This document shows, piece after piece, positions 52,040-59,454 of a DNA stretch of 64,000 bases (positions within the stretch are counted from its first letter, which is position 1; each line of letters opens with the position of its first letter). Both the position numbers and the translations under genes were made by a program. The stretch is from Deltaproteobacteria bacterium (GTDB lineage Bacteria; Lernaellota; Lernaellaia; JACKCT01), in the NCBI GenBank assembly GCA_020633895.1, contig JACKCT010000006.1, positions 124,001-188,000 of the forward strand, in the 5' to 3' direction. Below the pieces are notes generated by a model that was not told where the DNA came from, did not search any database, and was given only the letters and a program-made list of their open reading frames with translations.

Positions 52040-53821
52040 TCATAAATCGACGGAGAGCGTTTTGACTTCGCCGTGACGGAGCACGCCGCTGAGCTTTCGC
52101 ACTTCCCGTGTCTCAACATGCGTGATGACGACGGTGTACGGCCCGGCGGCGACTTTTTGCGTCGTGGCGCCCATGCCCGCGGGCTTTCCGTTCACCGTCA
52201 CGCGGCAATTGGCGCAAGCGACGATGCGCAGGTCGCCGTCGAAGGTTTTTTTCAGGGTGATGTTCTCGGTGTCGCGGCTTTCGATGTCCGTTGCGAAGGC
52301 AATGCCGAAATCTTTGTTGACCAGTTCCACACGGTTTTTTCCGGGCCGGAGCGAAAGGCGCGCTCGGGGGGTTTGGCCGACGGTGTTGCCGTTGAGGATC
52401 ACGGTGGTGAAAGGGTGCGTGGCGACGGTCAATGTTCCGGACGGCATCGGCACGGCCTTGGCGATATCCGGCGTCGCGATGGGGCGCGGGTCCGGTCTCG
52501 CGGGCGCGATCGGCACGGCGGCTGCGACGATCACGGGCGTGGCTTTCGGCGGCGCGGGCTCGGCGGCAGCGGCTTTATCAGAGACGACCGCTTCCGGCTC
52601 CGGTGCGGGTTCCGGTGCGGGCGCCGGTTCGGTAGCAGAAGCCTCAATCTCTTTTAAATTCGCAACCTCTGCGACCGGCCGGGCGGGCGACGATTTGGAC
52701 TGGGCTGTCGGGGCCTTCGGTCGCGGGAGAAAGCCGACGGCCAGCGCGACGACAATCGCCGCCACCGCCGCCGTTCCGACGACAAAGCGATTGCGGGCGG
52801 CGAACGTCGGGCGGTCAGGCGGGGGGAGATCACCGGGGGCGTTTGCGTAGGCCGCGCGTTGCTCCTCTTCGAGGGTTTCGGCGTGCATGGCTTTGACGAA
52901 CGTGGCGAGGGCGTAGTCGTCGACGATGGTCGGTTGTCGGCGCAAAAAATGTTCCAGATCCTCATACATCCGGCGGGCGCTCGGATACCGCTTGTCGGCG
53001 TCCCGAGCCAAGGCCTTGCGAACGATGCGATCCAGCTCGGCGGGCACGCTTGGATTGTGGCGGCTGGGCGGAGGAATTTTTGCGCGCAGGACCTTGAGCA
53101 TGGTCGTCAGTTCGTTTTCGCCGTCGAAGAGCTTGCGCCCGGTGAGCATTTCCCAGAGCACGACACCGGTGGAGAACAGGTCGGTTCGGTGATCGACGGG
53201 CCGCTCTTGAAGTTGCTCGGGCGACATGTAGGGGAACTTGCCCTTGACGACGCCGGTGTTGGTGGTGGCGGCCAGGCGCCGGGTGGCCTTGGCGACGCCG
53301 AAGTCGACGATTTTCACCGCCCCGTCGCCGCCGATGATCACATTGGTCGGCGTAATATCCCGATGCACGATGCGCAGAGGATGGTCGTGGACGTCCCGCT
53401 TGGTATGGGCATAGTCAAGCGCGGAGCACATCTTCGCCGCGACGTAGGCCGCCAGCGGCGGCGGCATCACGACACCGTGACCGGTACAGCGGTTGATCAG
53501 ACGCGCGATGTTTTCCCCGTCGATGTATTCCATCGCCAGGAAGAGCGCTTGCCGCTCCTGGTCGTAGCCGCTGTTGTAGACGCGGACGATGTTGGCGTGC
53601 GTGAGCTGGGCGGTGATGGCCAGTTCGTCGAGAAACATCTGCTCGAAGTCGGGTTTTTCGGAGTGCGTCGGCAGGATGGTCTTTACGGCGACGCGGCGCA
53701 AAACCCGGCCGTCTTGCGTCAACTCATCGGCCAGATGCACCTCGCCCATGCCGCCGCGATAGAGGCGCTTGCACAGGCGGTATTTGCCGATGTATTCGAA
53801 ATTTTCGAGTGACGCCTGCAT
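52040..53821 (-). CDS. membrane Ser/Thr protein kinase with PEGA domain
   Basis: 593 residues. The kinase domain (about 13-290) has the Gly loop LYRGGMGEVHLA, Lys47 in VAVKTIL, HRD at 153-155 (IVHRDITPTN) and DFG at 173-175, so it should be active. One membrane helix lies at about 344-364. The outer part is Pro/Ala/Glu-rich and then carries PEGA-type repeats (GTLTVATHPFTTVILNGNTVG and DGDLRIVACANCRVTVNGKP). This is the PknB-like plan seen in Myxococcota. GGAGGCGG precedes the ATG. It is divergent from the TPR gene at 54098 and part of a signalling cluster with a second kinase and a two-component pair. Confidence 0.93.
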   Translation of the reverse strand: MQASLENFEYIGKYRLCKRLYRGGMGEVHLADELTQDGRVLRRVAVKTILPTHSEKPDFEQMFLDELAITAQLTHANIVRVYNSGYDQERQALFLAMEYIDGENIARLINRCTGHGVVMPPPLAAYVAAKMCSALDYAHTKRDVHDHPLRIVHRDITPTNVIIGGDGAVKIVDFGVAKATRRLAATTNTGVVKGKFPYMSPEQLQERPVDHRTDLFSTGVVLWEMLTGRKLFDGENELTTMLKVLRAKIPPPSRHNPSVPAELDRIVRKALARDADKRYPSARRMYEDLEHFLRRQPTIVDDYALATFVKAMHAETLEEEQRAAYANAPGDLPPPDRPTFAARNRFVVGTAAVAAIVVALAVGFLPRPKAPTAQSKSSPARPVAEVANLKEIEASATEPAPAPEPAPEPEAVVSDKAAAAEPAPPKATPVIVAAAVPIAPARPDPRPIATPDIAKAVPMPSGTLTVATHPFTTVILNGNTVGQTPRARLSLRPGKNRVELVNKDFGIAFATDIESRDTENITLKKTFDGDLRIVACANCRVTVNGKPAGMGATTQKVAAGPYTVVITHVETREVRKLSGVLRHGEVKTLSVDL

Positions 53822-54097
53822 TGACTTCCGCCTCCACGGCGACGCCGCGGGATGGGGACGCATCAACGAACAAATTTGTTGGAGAACGCCTAAGCACCGG
53901 TACCACAGGCTCGTTGAGAAAATCAAACATATTATGATGTTAAAACTTTGTTCGCGGATCCGAGGCGGGAGAGGCCCGCGTGCCGCGAGCGATCTGGACG
54001 AAGATTCGGGAGCGTGATAACAAGATGGCGCAGACGCCAAACGCATTCAAAAGTTACATGGACGCATCTTGTCGGCGACAGCCGCGTGCAAGGCGGT
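53822..54097. other. 276-bp divergent intergenic region
   Basis: An AT-rich core near 53920-53950 (CATATTATGATGTTAAAAC) lies between the divergent kinase and TPR genes and probably carries both promoters. No -35/-10 pair with normal spacing could be fixed. Confidence 0.45.
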
Positions 54098-55258
54098 ATG
54101 ATGCAGTTTCCTTCTCGACAGTTTTCTTCCCGGCGGTTGTCTTCACGACAGTTGTCTTCACGACACGAAGAGGATTCCCGACGCGCCTTGCGACCCAGGG
54201 CCCATGGGACCAAGCGGGTTCTCGTCGGCGCGATTCTTACGGCGGCCGTCTTTGTCTTGATCCCGGCCGGTTTGTCGTTCGCCCAGGGCACGCCGGGGCT
54301 TCGGGAAGTCGCCCGCGCCGTTCAGGCGATGGACGAACTGCAGTTCGACCAGGCCGCGACAATACTCGAACACCTCGTTTCCGATCCCAATCTACATGAC
54401 GACGTCGCCCGGCTCGAAGCCTGGAAGTATCTGGGCATCTGCCGCATGGCGCTCGGCGAACCCGGCAAGGCGCGGGAGGCTTTCACGGCGGCGTTGGCGA
54501 TGGATCCGACGACGACGTTGGATTCCCGATATGCCTCCGGGGAAACGCGGGACGAATTCGAGCGGGCGCGGGCGGCGTTGATCGCCACCGATGTGCATGC
54601 GCCGATCATCGAAGACGTCGTTGCCGGACCGGGACAAGTCGGGCGGCCGTTGGACATTCAGGCGACGGTGCGCGACGACGTGGCGGTGGGCGACGTGATC
54701 GTTTTTTATCGCGCGCCGGGTGACGAGGCGTATGCGTCGGTGAAGATGCTCCCGACGGGGCCGTCGGCGTATGTCGCGACAATTCCGGCGGAGGCGGTGA
54801 GCGCCCGGGGCGTGCAGTATTACATCGAGGCGTTCGACCAAACCGAGCGCGCCCCGAGTCGACTCGGTTCCGCCCAGGCGCCGTGGGTGGCGAGGGTCGG
54901 CAACGGGCCGGCTGCCGATCGGCGGCGAATCGCGACCTACGGCACGTTGGGCCTGGGCGTCGTCGGTGTCGGAACCGGCGTGTTCTACACCCTGTCCGCC
55001 GCCAAAACCGACGCGAAGGCCGACGACGAACCCAGCGCCAAAACCGCCGATGAATATCGCGACTACGCCGACGACTACCGGCGCAACGCGGCGATTGCCT
55101 ACGGCGTGGGCGGCGCGGCGTTGGTGGCCGGCGGCGTGCTGTTTTATCTCGATTGGCGCGAAAAGACGCGCAACGGCGACGCGACGGCGCGAACCTCGCG
55201 GATCTATCCCGTCATCTCGCCGCAAGGCGCGCAAGTCATATGGCGGATGCAATTTTGA
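54098..55258 (+). CDS. TPR-like envelope protein next to kinase genes
   Basis: 386 residues. The first 35 are Arg/Ser repeats (SSRRLSSRQLSSRH), encoded by a 15-bp tandem repeat; then a signal-type hydrophobic segment (VLVGAILTAAVFVLIPAGLSFAQ). A TPR-like helical region follows (ELQFDQAATILEHLVSDPNL, KAREAFTAALAMDPTTTLD), then a beta domain, and near the end two hydrophobic stretches (TYGTLGLGVVGVGTGVFY, AYGVGGAALVAGGVLFYLDW). Such proteins often accompany Ser/Thr kinases in Myxococcota. Because of the odd Arg/Ser leader, the true start may be a later TTG near 54193. It overlaps the second kinase gene by 19 bp. Confidence 0.72.
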   Translation: MMQFPSRQFSSRRLSSRQLSSRHEEDSRRALRPRAHGTKRVLVGAILTAAVFVLIPAGLSFAQGTPGLREVARAVQAMDELQFDQAATILEHLVSDPNLHDDVARLEAWKYLGICRMALGEPGKAREAFTAALAMDPTTTLDSRYASGETRDEFERARAALIATDVHAPIIEDVVAGPGQVGRPLDIQATVRDDVAVGDVIVFYRAPGDEAYASVKMLPTGPSAYVATIPAEAVSARGVQYYIEAFDQTERAPSRLGSAQAPWVARVGNGPAADRRRIATYGTLGLGVVGVGTGVFYTLSAAKTDAKADDEPSAKTADEYRDYADDYRRNAAIAYGVGGAALVAGGVLFYLDWREKTRNGDATARTSRIYPVISPQGAQVIWRMQF

Positions 55259-56274
55259 GCGATCGCGATCCCGCCGCGAACGAGCGCTATCGCATCCTGG
55301 GCCATCTGAGTTCCGGCGGCATGGGCGAGGTATTCCTCGCCGAGATGCGGGCGTTTGCCGAGTGGGGCTACGGCACGCGCAAGGTTGTCATCAAGCGCGT
55401 GAAGGATTCGCCGCGGGAGCGGGATGACGTCGTCCGGCACTTCCTGGCCGAGGTGGCGATTTCCTGGCGGCTTGAACACCAAAACATCGTGCGTGTGGTG
55501 GATTTCGGCACGATGGACGGCCTGCCGTTCGTGGCGATGGAGTTTGTGGACGGGCTGTCGTTGTGGGATTTGTCTCGCGTGCCGACGCCTGTTGTCCCCG
55601 AGTTCCCGACGGCCTTGAAGTTGCACGTTCTGCTCGAAGCCATGCGCGGCCTGGACTACGCCCACCGGCGCACCGACGACGAAGGACGGCCGCTGCATCT
55701 GGTGCATCGGGATTTGAATCCGGCGAACGTGCTGATCTCGTTCGAAGGCGAGGTCAAACTGGCCGACTTCGGCCTGTCCGTTTGGCGCGGGCGGGACGTC
55801 TCGACCGAGGCGAATGTGATCAAGGGGCGGTTGGACATGGTTTCGCCCGAGCAAATCGAGTTTGAACCCGTCGACCAACGCACGGACATCTATCAGATGG
55901 GCCTGATGATCTATCGCCTACTCACCGGCATCCATCCCTTCCCGACGCACCAAGACCTGTCCTATTTCGACGACGTGCTGCGGGGCGTGCCCGAGTCGAG
56001 CTTCGAACATCCGGCGATTCGCGGACTCGATCTGGCGGAGTTGCTGCGCGAGATGATGGCCGTCGATCCGGCCGATCGGCTGCCGTCGATTCGCGACGCG
56101 ATTTTGCGCGTCGAACGGGTTCTTGCGGATCGCGGTTGGTTTCCGGGCGCGACGGCTCTTGCCGATCTGCTACGTTCGCTGCGGGCCGCCGATGCGGCGT
56201 CCTCCGCCAATTTTACGCCTCGCAAAACCGACTTGAAATTCGATTTCGAATTCGATTCCAAACTGATCGGCTAA
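55240..56274 (+). CDS. cytosolic Ser/Thr protein kinase
   Basis: 344 residues, no membrane segment. Gly loop LSSGGMGEVFLA, Lys52 in VVIKRV, HRD at 156-158 (LVHRDLNPAN), DFG at 176-178 and SPEQIEF in the activation segment indicate an active kinase. It ends soon after the kinase fold with a short charged tail ([14 protein letters not shown]). ATG at 55240 lies inside the end of the TPR gene, so the two are translationally linked. It converges with the histidine-kinase gene with a 4-bp overlap at the stops. Targets are unknown; nearby regulators are candidates. Confidence 0.93.
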   Translation: MADAILSDRDPAANERYRILGHLSSGGMGEVFLAEMRAFAEWGYGTRKVVIKRVKDSPRERDDVVRHFLAEVAISWRLEHQNIVRVVDFGTMDGLPFVAMEFVDGLSLWDLSRVPTPVVPEFPTALKLHVLLEAMRGLDYAHRRTDDEGRPLHLVHRDLNPANVLISFEGEVKLADFGLSVWRGRDVSTEANVIKGRLDMVSPEQIEFEPVDQRTDIYQMGLMIYRLLTGIHPFPTHQDLSYFDDVLRGVPESSFEHPAIRGLDLAELLREMMAVDPADRLPSIRDAILRVERVLADRGWFPGATALADLLRSLRAADAASSANFTPRKTDLKFDFEFDSKLIG

Positions 56275-57500
56275 TCGTCCAACGCGGCGCGAATCGCGGC
56301 GGCCAGTTCGGCCGGGTCGATGGGCTTCATGAGGATCTTTCGGATCGGCGTCGGGCCGTCGGAACGGCGGGGCAGGATATTGAAATAACCGGTGAGCAGA
56401 ATCATACGCGCGTCCGGACGCACGCTTCCGATTTTCTCGGCCAGTTCGTCGCCGCGCATCTTTGGCATCATCTGATCGGAAATGACCAGATCGAAATCCG
56501 CCGGCGACGCGGCAAACGCCGACCACGCCTCTTGCGCGTCACGAGACGACGTTACGCGATATCCCAGGCGATGCAGCAGTTCCTGCCCGGCTTCCAAAAC
56601 CGCCGCGTCGTCGTCGATCCACAAGATGTGCTCGCTCCCGCTCGGCGATGCGTCTTGCGTCGGGGCTTGCTTGCTGTCGACCGTGTTTGTCGCCATCGGC
56701 CAGAGGATCTCAAACGTCGCGCCTTCGCCGGGGGCGCTGCGCACGTCGATCGATCCGCCATGACCGCGAACGATGCCGTGCACCACGGATAGGCCCAGGC
56801 CCGTACCGATGCCGAGTTGTTTCGTCGTGAAAAACGGATCGAAAATGCGCTCCCGGACCTCGGGGCTCATTCCGGCGCCGTCGTCGCGAACGACAAAGCG
56901 GACGTAGTCGCCGGGGGTCGACAGACCGCGCCGTTGTGCGTCCTCGGCGGACAACACGGCGATGTCCGTCGCGATCTCGACGGTTCCCGTCCGGTTTTCG
57001 CCGATGGCCTGAGCGGCGTTGGTGCAGAGATTGATGATGACCTGCTGGATCTGGGTCGGGTCGCCGAGGATCGGCGGCAGATAGGCGGGTCCCCGTTCGC
57101 GGAGCGCGACTCCCTTCGGCAACGACGGCCGCAGGAAATCGAGGGATTCGGACAAGATACGGCCCAGGTCGACGGGGACGAGGTTGTGATCGCGGCGGCG
57201 GCTGAAGGTGAGAATTTGTTCAACGAGCGATCGTCCCCGGTCCGCGGCGTCGAGCAGGCGACGAAGGTCCCGCGCGATGGGATGTCCGGCGTCGGTCTGC
57301 TGTTCGATGAGGCGGCCGGACCAGAGGATCGTGGTGAGCAGATTGTTGAAATCGTGGGCGATGCCCCCGGCCATCGTGCCGATCGCCTCCAGCCGCTTGG
57401 ACTCCCGACGCAAGTCCTCGAAGCGCCGTTCATCGTCCGTGACGACGGATGGTTCGGATGCCCCCGGCGAGGGGATCTTTGTTGGGTTCGAATCCTTCAA
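56271..57500 (-). CDS. soluble hybrid histidine kinase with receiver domain
   Basis: 409 residues. HisKA with H49 in [13 protein letters not shown], HATPase with N157 ([11 protein letters not shown]), DDGAGM, PFFTTK and [11 protein letters not shown], then a C-terminal receiver (about 292-409) with the phospho-acceptor Asp342 in VISDQMMP and the conserved Lys in MKPID. No membrane helix or PAS domain precedes the HisKA, so its input must come from another protein or the short N-terminus. It is divergent from the sigma54 activator gene (149-bp gap), its likely partner. Confidence 0.92.
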   Translation of the reverse strand: MKDSNPTKIPSPGASEPSVVTDDERRFEDLRRESKRLEAIGTMAGGIAHDFNNLLTTILWSGRLIEQQTDAGHPIARDLRRLLDAADRGRSLVEQILTFSRRRDHNLVPVDLGRILSESLDFLRPSLPKGVALRERGPAYLPPILGDPTQIQQVIINLCTNAAQAIGENRTGTVEIATDIAVLSAEDAQRRGLSTPGDYVRFVVRDDGAGMSPEVRERIFDPFFTTKQLGIGTGLGLSVVHGIVRGHGGSIDVRSAPGEGATFEILWPMATNTVDSKQAPTQDASPSGSEHILWIDDDAAVLEAGQELLHRLGYRVTSSRDAQEAWSAFAASPADFDLVISDQMMPKMRGDELAEKIGSVRPDARMILLTGYFNILPRRSDGPTPIRKILMKPIDPAELAAAIRAALDD

Positions 57501-57649
57501 GAATCAAGCCCCGTGTAATTCGACATAGAGCGACCCTCCGCTCTCCTCACGCATGGGCGAAGAGAAACGCTGGACTTGCTTGGCGTTGACGTGCAAATCT
57601 CAGGCCGGATTCTATACCCATTGAGAAAAACTTGGCGAAAGAAACGTCC

Positions 57650-59113
57650 ATGACGCGCGTCTTGATTGTCGAGGACGACGATCTTCTCAACGAGACCATC
57701 GCCGTCGCCGTCGAACGCCGGGGCTGGGAGGCGCGCTCGGCCCATGACCTGCGCGGGGGGCTCGAGGCCGGGGTGAGTTTCGCGCCGGATGTGGTGTGCC
57801 TGGACGTGCGTCTGCCGGACGGCGACGGCGTCGCCTGGATCCCGAAATTTCGCGCCCTGCCGTCTCGGCCGGAGATCATCATCATGACAGGCCGGGGCGA
57901 TCCGAACGGCGCCGAGCTGGCGATCAAGAGCGGCGCGTGGACGTACCTGGAAAAGGGCGCGTCGCTGGACGCGATTCTCCTGCCGATCACGCGGGCCATG
58001 GAGTTTCGTCAAAGCCGGTCACGGGAACCGGCGCACGTGCTGCTGCGTCGCGAGGGAATTGTCGGCGAGGAACCCTGTTTTCTCGACGCCCTGGAGAAGG
58101 CGGCGCAGGCGTCCCTCGTCGATTTCACCGTGCTGATTTCCGGCGAGACGGGAACCGGCAAGGAGATGATCGCGCGCACGATTCATCGCAACGGCGAGCG
58201 GGCCGAGGCGCCTTTTGTCGTGTTCGATTGCGCGGGAATCCCGGAAGCGCTGCTGGAAAGCGCGTTGTTCGGACACGAGCGGGGTGCGTTCACGGGAGCG
58301 GATCGCAAGCGCGTCGGGTTGGCGAGCGAAGCCAACGGCGGGACGTTGTTCGTCGACGAGATCGGCGAGTTGCCGTTGTCGGCGCAAAAAATCTTTCTGC
58401 GGCTGTTGCAGGAAAGGCGTTTTCGGCCGCTGGGCGGCGCGCGGGAGATCCAATGCGATCTGCGCGTGATGGCGGCGACGAATCGCGACTTGGCGGCCAT
58501 GGTCGCCGAGGGCACTTTTCGAGAGGATCTGTATTATCGGCTGAACGTCATTCACATCCCGTTGCCGCCGCTTCGGGATCGTCCGAAAGACATCGAACGC
58601 ATCGCGGTGGCACATGGCGTGGCGCTTTGCCGCAAGAGCGGGCGCGATCTGGTCGGGATGTCGGGCGAGTATCTCGACGCGCTGCGCGCATATGACTGGC
58701 CGGGCAATGTGCGCGAGCTGATCAACGCGATGGAGAGTTCGCTGGCCGCGGCTCTGGACGGACCGACGCTGCATGTCGCCCATTTGCCGACACAGATTCG
58801 CGTGGCCTTGGCGAAAAAGGGTTTGTCCGCGAAGACCGATAATTTGACGGACGAACCGTCGGCAGCGTCGGCAGCGTCGGCCGACGGCCCGCCGACCTAT
58901 AAGGAATACCGGGAACAGGTGATCGCCCGGGCCGAACGCGAGTACCTGGAAAATCTTCTGCGCTTGTCAAACGGCGACATAGCCCGCGCGTGCGAACACG
59001 CCGGCCTTTCCCCGTCGCGTCTTTACGCCTTGCTGCAAAAACACGAATTGAAGGCGCGTAAAGACGCATCACCACCGCCATCTTCCAAACCTACGCGTCG
59101 CGGCGCGTCCTAG
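57650..59113 (+). CDS. sigma54-dependent response regulator (NtrC family)
   Basis: 487 residues. The receiver domain (about 1-120) has VEDDD and phospho-acceptor Asp52 in CLDVRLPDGDG. The AAA+ domain has Walker A GETGTGKE, the sigma54-contacting loop GAFTGAD, Walker B GTLFVDEIGELP and arginine-finger region EDLYYRLN. A Fis-type helix-turn-helix ends the protein (YLENLLRLSNGDIARACEHAGLSPSRLYALL). It activates sigma54 promoters when phosphorylated, probably by the divergent hybrid kinase. ATG at 57650 is used; a TTG 18 bp upstream is also in frame. Neither has a strong ribosome site. Confidence 0.93.
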   Translation: MTRVLIVEDDDLLNETIAVAVERRGWEARSAHDLRGGLEAGVSFAPDVVCLDVRLPDGDGVAWIPKFRALPSRPEIIIMTGRGDPNGAELAIKSGAWTYLEKGASLDAILLPITRAMEFRQSRSREPAHVLLRREGIVGEEPCFLDALEKAAQASLVDFTVLISGETGTGKEMIARTIHRNGERAEAPFVVFDCAGIPEALLESALFGHERGAFTGADRKRVGLASEANGGTLFVDEIGELPLSAQKIFLRLLQERRFRPLGGAREIQCDLRVMAATNRDLAAMVAEGTFREDLYYRLNVIHIPLPPLRDRPKDIERIAVAHGVALCRKSGRDLVGMSGEYLDALRAYDWPGNVRELINAMESSLAAALDGPTLHVAHLPTQIRVALAKKGLSAKTDNLTDEPSAASAASADGPPTYKEYREQVIARAEREYLENLLRLSNGDIARACEHAGLSPSRLYALLQKHELKARKDASPPPSSKPTRRGAS

Positions 59114-59217
59114 CGGCGTCCATCGTCCTATTCAGTTTTGTCGTCGAGGGAGGGTCGGCGTGCGTCGCCGTTGGGTCGTCGGGACTAGCCCGGGGCGGGA
59201 TTCGGCCGTCTTTGGCG

Positions 59218-59373
59218 TCAGACTTGCGCGAGGATGAGCATGGTCAAAACGACGCTCAGGCTCGCGGCGAGCAGGCCGAGGAAGACCACGGTCACGACGC
59301 GCGACGCGGTCGCGAGGGCTTCCGTGAGTTCGGGGTTACGGAACGACGAAGGGTTTTCCATCTCGGACTGCAT
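59218..59373 (-). CDS. 51-residue single-pass membrane protein
   Basis: ATG at 59373 is preceded at 6 nt by AAGGAGGT, the best ribosome site in the window. The frame gives MQSEMENPSSFRNPELTEAL, then a basic residue and a hydrophobic helix VVTVVFLGLLAASLSVVLTM up to the end LILAQV, before TGA. The N-terminus is acidic and polar. It lies 82 bp beyond the metalloprotease stop on the same strand and could be co-transcribed with it. No known family; too small to place. Confidence 0.65.
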   Translation of the reverse strand: MQSEMENPSSFRNPELTEALATASRVVTVVFLGLLAASLSVVLTMLILAQV

Positions 59374-59423
59374 GGCGTGACCTCCTTTTGGAATTGAACA
59401 TCACCTTGTCCTCATGGAACGCA

Positions 59424-59439
59424 CCCCGCCGAAGCGGGG
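59424..59439 (-). terminator. CCCCGC-UUCG-GCGGGG hairpin after the metalloprotease
   Basis: On the minus strand a 6-bp GC stem closes a UUCG tetraloop, 16 bp after the metalloprotease stop at 59455. UUCG loops are very stable. There is no T-run, so it may act as a partial terminator or a stabiliser between this gene and the small membrane-protein gene. Confidence 0.5.
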
Positions 59440-59454
59440 CACGTCGATATCGCG

